Assembly (NCBI RefSeq): GCF_024357955.1
Contig: NZ_JANEYT010000038.1
Location: 1 to 48,344, forward strand
Direction of reading: 5' to 3'
DNA from: Photobacterium pectinilyticum
GTDB taxonomy: Bacteria; Pseudomonadota; Gammaproteobacteria; Enterobacterales; Vibrionaceae
Length of the DNA stretch: 48,344 nucleotides
Positions 33,672-41,921 of this stretch are shown in pieces (within the stretch, counting starts at the first letter, position 1; each line of letters starts with the position of its first letter). The translations under genes and the position numbers were made by a program. The notes under the pieces were generated by a model. It did not search any database and was not told where the DNA came from. It worked only from the letters and a program-made list of their open reading frames with translations.

Positions 33672-33689
33672 GGAGTTAATGCATTGCTA

Positions 33690-34721
33690 TTACTGGCCGG
33701 CTTTTAGTTCTAGGAAGTAATTTTCGTAGCGGATGTTCATTTCACCAACGGAATCTTGCCATTCACCACGGTCTAGATCTTCTTGCGGTGGGAACAAAGT
33801 TGGGTTGTCTTTGTACTTGGCGTTTGATGCTTCAACGGCAGTTAGGTAGCCCGTTTCATCAGATATTTTTGCAGCAACATCAGGACGTAACAAGAAATCA
33901 ATCATCTTGTGTGCTGCCTCAACGTTCTTGGCATTTTTGGCGATAGCAAGGCTATCAACCCAGAAGATACCGCCTTCTTTTGGCCAAATCAGCTCAATCG
34001 GCAAGCCTTCTTTCTGAGCGGCTGCAGCAGAGCCATTCCACAGCATACCTAAGCCAACTTCGCCCGCTAGATATGGCGCGGCAGGGTTGTCTGAGTTAAA
34101 TACCAATACGTTTGGCATCAATTTCTTCAATTCTTCGTGGGCTTCATCGATCTGTTTTGGATCGGTAGTGTTACCAGAGTAACCTAATTTACGCAGTGCA
34201 ATGTGGAACACTTCGCGCGTGTCATCCATAAGCATGAGTTGGCCTTCAAGCTCCGGATTCCAAAGGTCCGCCCAGCTATCGAAATCAGCAGGGTCATACA
34301 TGTCAGTGTTAACTGCCAAGCCTGTCATTGCGATAACGTGTGGGATCGAGAAGTCGTTGCTTGGGTCAAAAGGCTTATCCAGATAATTCTTATCAAGCTC
34401 TTTAAAGTTGGTTAGCTTTGATTTATCGATTTTCTGTAACATGCCTTCATCGCGCATTTTTGCAACGAAGTAAGTTGACGGCACAACCAGGTCGTAACCT
34501 TGGGGGTGAGCTTTTAACTTAGCGTACATCGTCTCGTTCGACTCGTAAGTCGAATAAATCACTTTAATACCAGTTTCTTTAGTGAACTGCTCACGAAGCT
34601 CCGTAGAAATGTACGGCCCCCAGTTCATAAAGACTAATTCCTTGTCTGCGGCATTGGCAACGTGAGTAAACATCGCTGCAGCGCATGCAGTACCGGCTAG
34701 AAAAGCGGACCATTTTTTCAT
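33690..34721 (-). CDS. potD: Spermidine/putrescine-binding protein PotD, proximal copy
   Basis: A 343-residue periplasmic polyamine-binding protein directly after potC, hence the ancestral PotD position. The signal peptide ends AANAADKEL. It shares TYESNETMYAKL and VVPSTYF with the distal copy but differs at ligand-region segments such as FMNWGPYIS where the other has FYNWSEYIP, so the two may bind different polyamines. GGAG lies upstream of the ATG at 34721. A hairpin stands between potC and this gene, which could raise or lower PotD relative to the membrane subunits. Confidence 0.92.
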   Translation of the reverse strand: MKKWSAFLAGTACAAAMFTHVANAADKELVFMNWGPYISTELREQFTKETGIKVIYSTYESNETMYAKLKAHPQGYDLVVPSTYFVAKMRDEGMLQKIDKSKLTNFKELDKNYLDKPFDPSNDFSIPHVIAMTGLAVNTDMYDPADFDSWADLWNPELEGQLMLMDDTREVFHIALRKLGYSGNTTDPKQIDEAHEELKKLMPNVLVFNSDNPAAPYLAGEVGLGMLWNGSAAAAQKEGLPIELIWPKEGGIFWVDSLAIAKNAKNVEAAHKMIDFLLRPDVAAKISDETGYLTAVEASNAKYKDNPTLFPPQEDLDRGEWQDSVGEMNIRYENYFLELKAGQ

Positions 34722-34764
34722 TAGATGATCATCTCCAAAACCCTTTTAGGGTGTTAATACAAAA

Positions 34765-34786
34765 CAAGTGGCCCGAAGGCCACTTG
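34765..34786 (-). terminator. Intercistronic hairpin between potC and potD
   Basis: Perfect 9-bp stem CAAGTGGCC (34765-34773) with GGCCACTTG (34778-34786) and a four-base loop (TTCG when read on the minus strand), an extra-stable tetraloop. The T tract after it on the minus strand is short (TTTTG), so partial termination or 3'-end protection is more likely than full stop. Confidence 0.65.
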
Positions 34787-34830
34787 CTCGTTTTTTGGCT
34801 AATGCCAAATTTAAAGCGGTGTAACAAGCC

Positions 34831-35601
34831 TTATTTGATTTTCTCTCGTGCCAGTAGCTGAGAGGTGACAACCAGAATCAAAGATACTATTAGCATAATT
34901 GTAGCCAATGCATTTACTTCTGGTGAAATACCCACTTTAACCATGGAGTAAATCTTCAAAGGCAGAATTTCATAACTTGGGCCTGTCACAAATGAACTTA
35001 CAATCACGTCATCTAAAGACAGAGTAAAGCTCAACAACCAGCCTGCGGCAACCGCAGGTTTGGCTAGCGGTAGGATAATTTGTTTCAGAATTACCCATTC
35101 GCTAGCGCCTAAATCACGGGCTGCTTCTAGCATTTTTACATCAAACCCTTTTAATCGGCTGTATACCGTAACCACAACAAAGGGTAGGCAAAATGTAATA
35201 TGTGAAAGTAGCAAGGTTAGGAAACCCATCTCCGCGCCAACTAATAAGAACAGCGCCAGTAGCGAAATAGCCATAACGATATCGGGTGACATCATGACGA
35301 CAAACAGCATACCGTTGACAAAATGCTTGCCACGAAACTGATAGCGGAAGAGGGCAACGGCCGTTAAGCTACCAATAATTGCTGCTGCTGTAGCTGAAAA
35401 CACAGCAATGTTCAGTGAGTGCCATGCTGCCTGCATCAAGCTATCGTTGTTTACCAATTGGTGATACCACTTGGTCGTGAAGCCACCCCATTTCATGCCG
35501 AATTTACTGGCATTGAATGAGTTCACAATCAGAATAATGATTGGTGTATATAGGAAGGCATACACCACAGTCATAAAACTGAATTTTAATGCTCGTCCCA
35601 T
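34831..35601 (-). CDS. potC: Polyamine ABC transporter permease PotC
   Basis: A 256-residue inner-membrane permease with about six hydrophobic helices. The EAA coupling loop is [26 protein letters not shown] in its usual cytoplasmic position; I cite its core EAARDLGAS. It works with PotB, PotA and PotD to import spermidine or putrescine. Its ATG overlaps the potB stop by one base (TAATG), implying coupled translation. Length is normal for PotC. Confidence 0.93.
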   Translation of the reverse strand: MGRALKFSFMTVVYAFLYTPIIILIVNSFNASKFGMKWGGFTTKWYHQLVNNDSLMQAAWHSLNIAVFSATAAAIIGSLTAVALFRYQFRGKHFVNGMLFVVMMSPDIVMAISLLALFLLVGAEMGFLTLLLSHITFCLPFVVVTVYSRLKGFDVKMLEAARDLGASEWVILKQIILPLAKPAVAAGWLLSFTLSLDDVIVSSFVTGPSYEILPLKIYSMVKVGISPEVNALATIMLIVSLILVVTSQLLAREKIK

Positions 35602-36458
35602 TATTCAAGCTCCACTTTACGGTTTAGTAGCTTGCCCGCACGGTAATAAGCGTACAGCATCACTGCCATTGCGATGGTCAAGGCAATGCTGGTTGCAGCA
35701 CCAAATGGCCAATCACGAGCGTTTAATACCTGGCTCTTTATGACATTACCGATAAGCAGGTTCTTCGCGCCGCCAAGTAGGTCAGACACATAGAACATGC
35801 CTAGGGCTGGCAATAGAACCAGCAGACAGCCAGCGATAATGCCAGGCATTGTCAGTGGAAAAATCACTTTCACGAATGTTTGGAACTTGTTCGCCCCTAA
35901 ATCACGCGCAGCTTCAATGTAGTTGTAGTCCAACTTCTCAATAGCCGAGTACAAAGGTAGTACCATAAACGGCAGGAGAATATAGACAAGGCCAACCATA
36001 ACCGCGTATTCGGTGTACATAATCCGTATTGGTTTATCGATGATGTCGAGATACAGCAAGGTATTATTAAAAATACCGCGCGAACCAAGCATGATCTTGA
36101 GACCGTATGTACGGATCAATGAGTTTGTCCAGAACGGCACAATCACTAAAAACAGCATGAATGGACGCCACTTTTCAGGCATCTTTGCAATCGCATAGGC
36201 AAACGGATAGCCAATAACCAAGCAGAGCAGGGTGGCCACCAGCGCCATGTAAAACGAATGCATCATGACCTTTGCATACAGCGGGTCAAACAAACGGATA
36301 TAGTTGTCTAACGTAAAGGTCATTTCTATCAGGTTTGCATCATCTCGGGTCAGAAAACTGGTTCCGATGATCATCAAGTTGGGTATAAAGACAAACAGCA
36401 ATAGCCAACTAACAATGATGGTTATGATGATGTTTTGAAGATTAAGCTTCTTGTTCAT
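35601..36458 (-). CDS. potB: Polyamine ABC transporter permease PotB
   Basis: A 285-residue permease, about six membrane helices, with the EAA loop [20 protein letters not shown] near residues 190-210. It pairs with PotC to form the channel. Its first 17 bases overlap the 3' end of potA, and its stop overlaps the potC start, so potABC is a tightly coupled operon. Nothing about it is irregular. Confidence 0.93.
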   Translation of the reverse strand: MNKKLNLQNIIITIIVSWLLLFVFIPNLMIIGTSFLTRDDANLIEMTFTLDNYIRLFDPLYAKVMMHSFYMALVATLLCLVIGYPFAYAIAKMPEKWRPFMLFLVIVPFWTNSLIRTYGLKIMLGSRGIFNNTLLYLDIIDKPIRIMYTEYAVMVGLVYILLPFMVLPLYSAIEKLDYNYIEAARDLGANKFQTFVKVIFPLTMPGIIAGCLLVLLPALGMFYVSDLLGGAKNLLIGNVIKSQVLNARDWPFGAATSIALTIAMAVMLYAYYRAGKLLNRKVELE

Positions 36459-37560
36459 CTGCTAGCACCACTTCCCAGCTTTCAACCCAAGTAACCGCAA
36501 CTTTTTGATCCAGAGAGTGGTCTACATCCGGATCATCTTCATTGAAGAATTCACTGACCATAACAGATGTACCTGTCTCCAGCTCAACGACTGAGTCAAG
36601 TGTCATACCTTTATAGGTACGCTCACGGATATAACCAATAATACCTTGTGCTTCGTCGCCATTATTGATCTCTTCTAGGCGGATATCTTCAGGGCGTAGT
36701 AACACTTTTACCTTGTCACCCGAACTTACAGGCAGTTTACAGTGAATCATTGAAGGGCGGCCTTCAACGTTTGCCAATACACGGGTTTCGTCAAGGCGCT
36801 CTTTTACCACAGCATCAAAGACGTTGATTTCACCGATGAAACGAGCAACAAAAAGATTTTCTGGTTCTTCGTAAATTTCACGAGGGGACCCATCTTGCTC
36901 AATGTTTCCTGAACGCATAACAATGATGCGGTCTGACATTGATAGGGCTTCTTCTTGATCGTGCGTGACGAAAATAAAAGTAATTCCTAGTTTACGCTGC
37001 AGCTGCTTAAGCTCGATCTGCATCTGTTTGCGAAGTTTATAGTCCAACGCAGATAGAGATTCATCCAGCAACAATACTTTTGGCTTGTTCACAACAGCAC
37101 GCGCGATAGCTACACGCTGCTGCTGACCGCCGGAAAGTTGGTGAGGCTTGCGTGGGGCAAATTGTTCTAATTGCACCATGCGCAGCGCGTCCATAACACG
37201 CGGCTCAATCTCTTGTTCAGCCACTTTCTGCATACGCAGTCCAAAAGCAACATTTTCAAATACCGTCATGTGCGGGAAAAGCGCATAACTTTGAAAGACA
37301 GTATTTACATTTCGTTGTTCAGCAGGAATACCGGTGACATCTTTGCCGGCAATAACAACTTGCCCCGCATCGGCATTTTCAAAGCCAGCGATAAGTCGAA
37401 GTACAGTTGTTTTACCACAGCCAGAAGGGCCGAGAATGGTAAGGAATTCACCATCATTAACATTCAAATCGAGACCAGTGATGATTTGCTTGCCATCGAA
37501 GCTTTTGCTCAGCCCTTTAAGCTGAATCACTGGTGCTTTAGTTGTTTCTGCAGCGTTCAA
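36442..37560 (-). CDS. potA: Polyamine ABC transporter ATP-binding protein PotA
   Basis: The ATPase of the polyamine importer: Walker [11 protein letters not shown]-loop [12 protein letters not shown], signature [14 protein letters not shown], Walker [13 protein letters not shown], and a C-terminal TOBE-like regulatory domain with [11 protein letters not shown]. No ATG precedes the Walker A motif in this frame. I placed the start at the TTG at 37560, which has GGTGGAG eleven bases upstream and gives a normal N terminus of about 372 residues. The frame stays open to a TTG at 37605 that has no ribosome site. A non-ATG start and a structured leader suggest translational control. Confidence 0.9.
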   Translation of the reverse strand: MNAAETTKAPVIQLKGLSKSFDGKQIITGLDLNVNDGEFLTILGPSGCGKTTVLRLIAGFENADAGQVVIAGKDVTGIPAEQRNVNTVFQSYALFPHMTVFENVAFGLRMQKVAEQEIEPRVMDALRMVQLEQFAPRKPHQLSGGQQQRVAIARAVVNKPKVLLLDESLSALDYKLRKQMQIELKQLQRKLGITFIFVTHDQEEALSMSDRIIVMRSGNIEQDGSPREIYEEPENLFVARFIGEINVFDAVVKERLDETRVLANVEGRPSMIHCKLPVSSGDKVKVLLRPEDIRLEEINNGDEAQGIIGYIRERTYKGMTLDSVVELETGTSVMVSEFFNEDDPDVDHSLDQKVAVTWVESWEVVLADEQEA

Positions 37561-37566
37561 TTCTAC

Positions 37567-37645
37567 GAGATCTCCACCTAGGGGTTTTATAGGTAATCCC
37601 CCCAACTATTAGGTTGAATTTAGGGGCCGCATAATAGTCCCCTAA
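37567..37645 (-). promoter_or_regulatory. Structured potA leader
   Basis: Upstream of potA are a 7-bp hairpin TTAGGGG/CCCCTAA (37620-37645) and, nearer the gene, short complementary segments (GGGG with CCCC, ACCTA with TAGGT) that overlap the GGTGGAG ribosome site. The leader could hide or free that site. No known riboswitch class is recognised. Confidence 0.35.
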
Positions 37646-37945
37646 ACGTGTAATTCAAAGCGTTTTTTTACAATTTTTCTGACTGTTTTCATACTGCTGT
37701 ATCACTGTTTTATGACAGCCAAGATACAAGGTTCAGGCTTTGAAATAATTAGCTTTAAAATCAATATCAAAGCTTTTACGTGCTGTAAGCATAATCCATT
37801 AATCATAGTGTATGAAGCCGGCTGGCTAATTCGCAATCAAAATTTGAGCCTGAATAGAAAAACTGCTTTTTTCCTCAATGTTTCTCTATCGTGCTTAACT
37901 AGCGTACAATCACGGGCCAAGTGTGTAATAGTTAGTGAAATACAA

Positions 37946-38746
37946 ATGAATAACAAAACAATCCAAGTTGGTGGTTCAATCGAAAGGGCATTGAAAGGTG
38001 AGAGTGATCTTCAATCACTGTCCGTGCTTCAAGAGGCCTGGAAAATCACAGGCAAGAACTTCCTGACTTTCTTGCCTGCGGTTATTGGTTTGTTTCTGGC
38101 GCAGGTTGCGTTGCTTTTAGTTGGTCTACAAGTGCAACTGGGAAGTGCAGCGGTGTTTTTTGATTCTGTGATTACTGGCGGCGAAATGGCAGCATCAGTG
38201 ATTGAAGCGGGATACATGGCTAACTTTTGGTCTGATGTATTAAGCGCCCCTTTATTAGCGGGTGTAAGTTTGATGGCACTCAACCATGCGATTGGTCTTC
38301 CTAGTAAGCCAAGTTATTTAGTGAAAGGTTTCCCTTTTGCTGTTGCTTCTGTCATCACTGTTTTGCTTAGTGCTTCCCTACAAGGTATCGCCAACGCTAT
38401 TTTCCCTATTTTGGGTATGCTTCTTTCTATGGGCTTTAGCCTAGCGATTATGTTGGTTTGTGAAAAGCGTTTATCACCATTGAAAGCAATACAGTTTTCA
38501 CTTGTGGCAACTTTGCGTAAACTATTGCCGATGACAGCTATTTTCATTGTCATTCTAACGATGTTTATTATTTCATTTGCCACTGCTGGTATTGGCTTGA
38601 TTTGGACAATTCCATTCTTCTTCAATGTGAAAGCCATTATCTACCGTAACCTTTTCGGTGTTTCTTTACATGTTTCGACCGTTCAAAAAGGCCAAAATGA
38701 TAACGACCAAGATCAGCAGGGGGATTCAAAGGTTTTTGACGCGTGA
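37946..38746 (+). CDS. Multi-helix inner-membrane protein of unknown function
   Basis: A 266-residue membrane protein that I do not recognise. After a soluble N terminus (MNNKTIQVGGSIERALKGES) there are about six hydrophobic segments and a polar, Q/D-rich C-terminal tail. The ATG at 37946 was chosen because the open frame upstream to 37712 reads as non-protein-like sequence; its ribosome site is weak. The next gene's GTG overlaps its stop by four bases (GTGA), so it is co-translated with a peptidoglycan hydrolase lipoprotein. A cell-envelope role is inferred from this. Confidence 0.75.
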   Translation: MNNKTIQVGGSIERALKGESDLQSLSVLQEAWKITGKNFLTFLPAVIGLFLAQVALLLVGLQVQLGSAAVFFDSVITGGEMAASVIEAGYMANFWSDVLSAPLLAGVSLMALNHAIGLPSKPSYLVKGFPFAVASVITVLLSASLQGIANAIFPILGMLLSMGFSLAIMLVCEKRLSPLKAIQFSLVATLRKLLPMTAIFIVILTMFIISFATAGIGLIWTIPFFFNVKAIIYRNLFGVSLHVSTVQKGQNDNDQDQQGDSKVFDA

Positions 38747-39531
38747 TAAAAAAAATAACAACCAGTAAAGTTGCCATTATTGCACTAGTCAGTGGATTGA
38801 CAGCCTGTGGTGAAATCCCTTCTCAAAGCGCTAACGATGAGGCCTTACTGGCCTCATCGCAAAGCACCAAGCCTGACTTCTCTAAAATAACCGATGTTGG
38901 TCAAAAGAAAGCGGCCTTTTTCGACTTTCTACGCCCGGCCGTTGAACATGAAAACCAACGCGTAGCAAAAGAACGCCAGTTCTTAGCGTTAATTAAATCT
39001 CCAGTCCATGCCGGCGAGTTGCTCTCAGCCGATCAAAAGACCTATGCTGAGAAGCTATCTGACGTCTATAAGGTCCCTCTGAATGATAGCGGCATGACGT
39101 CAGAATGGTTAGCGGCAATGCTAAATCGAGTTGATGTGATCCCTGAATCACTTGTTCTGAGCCAAGCGGCCAATGAATCAGGGTGGGGAACGTCACGCTT
39201 TGCTGTGGAAGGAAACAACTATTTTGGTCAATGGTGTTATCGTAAAGGTTGCGGTTTGGTCCCCAATGCCAGAAATGATGGCGCAAGCCATGAAGTGGCC
39301 GTTTTCGCATCGCCTTATTTATCAGTGCAAGCGTATTTCATGAATGTGAATACGAACCGGGCTTATCAAGACTTACGCGATATTCGCTCAGCACAGCGTA
39401 AGGCCGGTGATATAGTTGAAGGCACTGAATTGGCAGAAGGACTAAGCCGTTACTCAGAACGTGGTCAGGCTTATGTTGATGAAATTCAAGCAATGATCAG
39501 GCACAACAATCAATATTGGCGCCAAGGATAA
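38743..39531 (+). CDS. Bax-like glucosaminidase-domain lipoprotein
   Basis: A 262-residue predicted lipoprotein: lipobox LTAC with C22. The C-terminal half is a Bax/FlgJ-type N-acetylglucosaminidase domain with VLSQAANESGWGTSRFAVEG (probable catalytic E145) and NNYFGQWCY. Bax family members are thought to cut peptidoglycan; E. coli Bax is poorly characterised. Translation starts at a GTG overlapping the upstream stop by four bases, and the DUF2987 gene begins four bases after its end. The three genes form one operon concerned with the envelope. Confidence 0.85.
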   Translation: MIKKITTSKVAIIALVSGLTACGEIPSQSANDEALLASSQSTKPDFSKITDVGQKKAAFFDFLRPAVEHENQRVAKERQFLALIKSPVHAGELLSADQKTYAEKLSDVYKVPLNDSGMTSEWLAAMLNRVDVIPESLVLSQAANESGWGTSRFAVEGNNYFGQWCYRKGCGLVPNARNDGASHEVAVFASPYLSVQAYFMNVNTNRAYQDLRDIRSAQRKAGDIVEGTELAEGLSRYSERGQAYVDEIQAMIRHNNQYWRQG

Positions 39532-39534
39532 AGG

Positions 39535-40143
39535 ATGAAGTTGACCTATTGGCTATTAGCTGGCTTATTTGCCAGCAGTTCGCTCTATGCTCAGGAAGTC
39601 GCAGCACAGAACATAGAAATGCGTTACAGCACACTTTACAGCAAGCTCAAGCAAAACGTAAAAGAAGGGCATGATGATGTTAAAATCGCCCTGTTTTTAT
39701 TGAACCAGCAAGATGGCAGTGTCTGTCATATCCATAAAGGGTCAATGCGCAAAGACAAGCACTTTGAAGAGTTAGTGATCCCAGAAAACAATGAACTAAC
39801 AGTGCCAGTTGATACCAACTTGCGTCAGGCTAATCCTGATGTAACTTTTGTGATTGATGATGGCATTACCTGTGATGTGTCCATGCAGGTCATTGCTAAG
39901 AAATATTACGGCACGGCGATTACGCAAACTGACATCGCTGAACTGGTACCACAGATGAACGAGTTACTGTCTGCTCTCGGTGGTATGTTCTCGGGCTGGT
40001 TTATGCCTGATGTTGAAGGCGTGGTGGTACACTTCAATGATGGCGACACTAAGGTGCTCAAGTTGTCATCACTTGCAGACGGTGAAATCGTTAACTTTCA
40101 TCAACCAGCGGTAAAAGTAACGCCTTGGATTCCTCAAGCTTAA
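39535..40143 (+). CDS. DUF2987 family periplasmic protein
   Basis: A 202-residue exported protein of the DUF2987 family of Vibrio and Shewanella. It has a signal peptide ending LYAQEVAA, then YSTLYSKLKQN and the C-terminal VEGVVVHFNDGDTKVLKL and VKVTPWIPQA segments. Function unknown. It is the last gene of an operon with the Bax-like lipoprotein, four bases downstream, and ends with a strong terminator. Its last ~130 bases have been copied into a tandem duplication at 40844. Confidence 0.82.
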   Translation: MKLTYWLLAGLFASSSLYAQEVAAQNIEMRYSTLYSKLKQNVKEGHDDVKIALFLLNQQDGSVCHIHKGSMRKDKHFEELVIPENNELTVPVDTNLRQANPDVTFVIDDGITCDVSMQVIAKKYYGTAITQTDIAELVPQMNELLSALGGMFSGWFMPDVEGVVVHFNDGDTKVLKLSSLADGEIVNFHQPAVKVTPWIPQA

Positions 40144-40170
40144 GTTCTAATTTGTTTTAGATTGAAACAG

Positions 40171-40198
40171 AAAGCCCGGATTAGTATCCGGGCTTTTT
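40171..40198. terminator. Terminator after the DUF2987 gene (unit 1)
   Basis: Perfect 11-bp stem AAAGCCCGGAT (40171-40181) with ATCCGGGCTTT (40186-40196), four-base loop and T5. It lies between convergent genes and has an adequate T tract on both strands. Confidence 0.92.
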
Positions 40199-40219
40199 CG
40201 TATTAAAACAGAGGGTAGG

Positions 40220-40621
40220 TTAAACATTCAAATCACTATTCGTGGCTTTGATTCTGATACCTCCTTTTTGGTGTTCAGTTACTTTTAGTCCATTAGGGGT
40301 TTCATATGAAATATATAGCTTGGCGTTGTCCTTGCACCATTTCGACACTTGAGAAGTTAAAAGAGAGTTGGGTAAGTAACGAGAGTGACAACATTGAGAA
40401 AAGTTAAGTTGCGTCTGGCGCTTTAACTCTGAAGCGATATGAGGGTAGAACAAATCGAGCTTTTCATTTCCATCTTTATTACAGAAGTGTAAATTTGCCT
40501 TTAATTGTCCTTTTTTATATCTCAATTTCAATTTTGCTGGAATATTGTCATTAATAACCGGTATCTGAACATCCACTGTTTTTTCAATGGGTTCATGAGG
40601 TAGAAATAGGTTTGTAAGCAT
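40220..40621 (-). CDS. Unknown protein, copy 1 of a tandem pair
   Basis: I do not recognise this 133-residue soluble protein. It has no signal peptide. It opens MLTNLFLPHEPIEKTVDVQ, has a basic middle (KLKLRYKKGQLKANLHFCNKD), a CC pair in NFSQCCHSRYLP and a cysteine in WCKDN. Its copy at 41096 differs at about 20 of 133 positions by hand count, mostly conservatively, so both appear to be under selection for a protein. AAGGAG lies six bases before the ATG at 40621; the frame is open farther upstream but without support. Confidence 0.7.
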   Translation of the reverse strand: MLTNLFLPHEPIEKTVDVQIPVINDNIPAKLKLRYKKGQLKANLHFCNKDGNEKLDLFYPHIASELKRQTQLNFSQCCHSRYLPNSLLTSQVSKWCKDNAKLYISYETPNGLKVTEHQKGGIRIKATNSDLNV

Positions 40622-40844
40622 AAGAACTCCTTGGTTTAAATTCATCTTATGTACTATTTGAGAGAAAATTTTCAACCAATGTCACACATACTGAATAGCA
40701 GCTAAATAAGATGTGAGTTCTATAGTGGGTGATCAACCTTTTACATTTCTACACACTTTATCTTCGGCTAAGCCGAGGTATATAACAGGTCAAAGCGAAG
40801 TGATCCAATAATAATACAAATAGGTTTGGGTTAAAGGAATGTTG

Positions 40845-40967
40845 ATGTTGAAGGGGCGATCGTACATTTCGATGATGGTGAACATGCTGTCATCGTTCGT
40901 CTATAGTGGAGTCGTTGGCTCTTATCAACTTGCGGTAAAAGTTACGCCTTCGATCTCTCAGCTCTGA
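40845..40967 (+). pseudogene. DUF2987 gene 3' fragment in duplication unit 2
   Basis: Read from 40844 it gives DVEGAIVHFDDGEHAVIVRL and then a stop. After a frame change it gives QLAVKVTPSISQL to a TGA at 40967, matching the last ~45 residues of the DUF2987 protein. There is no upstream part, so it is a dead fragment of that gene. In the +1 frame relative to the parent, a 40-codon frame from the ATG at 40845 is open to the same stop, with AAAGGA six bases before it. Whether that is translated is unknown. Confidence 0.7.
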
Positions 40968-41046
40968 TATTCTGCTTTAAATCGAGGAATTTGTACTTTA
41001 AGTGGTGAGATATATTCACGTTAGAGAGTAATTAAATGGAATATAT

Positions 41047-41075
41047 AAAGCCCGGGAATATTTCCGGGCTTTTTC
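41047..41075. terminator. Terminator in duplication unit 2
   Basis: AAAGCCCGG and CCGGGCTTT arms around an eight-base centre, followed by TTTTTCG. It is the diverged copy of the hairpin at 40171 and serves the minus-strand gene at 41096. Confidence 0.85.
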
Positions 41076-41095
41076 GTGTTTGAATAGAGGGATGG

Positions 41096-41497
41096 TTAAA
41101 CATATAAATCACTATTAGCTGCTTTGATTCTGATACCTCCTTTCTTGTGTTCGGTCACTTTTAGACCTCTAAGAGTTTCGTATGAGATATAGAGCTTGGC
41201 ATTGTCATTGCACCATTTTGACACTTGAGAGTCTAAAAGAGAGTTGGGTAAGTAACGAGAGCGACAACATTGAGAAAAATTAAGTTGTGCTTGACGCTTG
41301 AACTCTGAAGCAATACGAGGATAGAACAAATCTAGCTTTCCATTTCCATCTTTATTGCACAGGTGTAAATTTGCTTTCAACTGGCCTTTCTGATATCTCA
41401 ATTTTAGTTTGGCTGGAATACTCTCATTCATAACTGGAATTTGAACATCCACGGTTTTATCAATTGATTGATGCGGTAGAAATAGATTGGTAAGCAT
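41096..41497 (-). CDS. Unknown protein, copy 2 of a tandem pair
   Basis: A 133-residue paralogue of the gene at 40220, with no gaps in the alignment and with all cysteines kept (HLCNKD, QCCRSRYLP, WCNDN). The same AAGGAG-type ribosome site (AGGAGGTCTT) precedes the ATG at 41497, and the upstream region is also duplicated, so both copies should be expressed alike. Function unknown. That the frame stays open despite much change elsewhere in the unit argues that the product matters. Confidence 0.7.
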   Translation of the reverse strand: MLTNLFLPHQSIDKTVDVQIPVMNESIPAKLKLRYQKGQLKANLHLCNKDGNGKLDLFYPRIASEFKRQAQLNFSQCCRSRYLPNSLLDSQVSKWCNDNAKLYISYETLRGLKVTEHKKGGIRIKAANSDLYV

Positions 41498-41921
41498 AAG
41501 ACCTCCTTGGTTAAATTCATCTTATGCACTAATTGAAAAAATTTTTTCAACCAATGTCACACATACTGAATGGCAGCTAAATAAGATGTGATTTCTATAG
41601 TGGACGATCAACATTTTACATTTCCACACACTTTATATTCGGATTCACCGAGGTGTTTAACAGGGCTAAACGAAACATCCTTATAATATTACAAGCTTGA
41701 TGACTTTTTTGTGAGCGGTTTTTCGCTAGCGCTGCTGGTCAAATTGTTGGGTATTTAAACAATAACTCTGCAACTAGTGCGGTTTTCTTTAAAAAAAGTG
41801 GTCGGCGCTCTAAACGAACTGCATTTAATGCACAAAAAACTGATTCATCGCAATTCATTTAACTGCTCCTATCGGGATACTTGCTCGGTGTATTAATCTA
41901 ATTGAACTAAATGAGTGGGAC
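41498..41921. other. Gene-free stretch before pepT
   Basis: The left ~190 bases are the upstream region of the duplicated gene (end of unit 2). The right part must carry the pepT promoter; I see no clear -35/-10 pair. GAGTGGGAC just before the pepT ATG is its ribosome site. Confidence 0.35.

Larger units (their letters stand above)
40009..41691. repeat. Imperfect tandem duplication of about 0.85 kb
   Basis: Unit 1 runs from about 40009 to 40820 and unit 2 from about 40844 to 41691. Each holds, in the same order, the 3' end of the DUF2987 gene, a GCCCGG-type terminator hairpin, a minus-strand gene of 133 codons, and its upstream region with GTGATCAACCTTTTACAT-like sequence. The offset is 876 bases through the minus-strand gene and 835 at the left end, so indels have accumulated. 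The right edges are AT-rich and blurred. Confidence 0.85.

Noticed and set aside
34765..34786. Full rho-independent terminator between potC and potD
   Set aside because: The stem is excellent, but the T tract on the minus strand is short and potD needs transcription from the operon, so I call it an intercistronic hairpin with partial effect.
37712..37945. 78-residue N-terminal extension of the membrane protein at 37946
   Set aside because: The extension is cysteine-rich, irregular sequence reading through the promoter gap; the ATG at 37946 starts a sensible protein.
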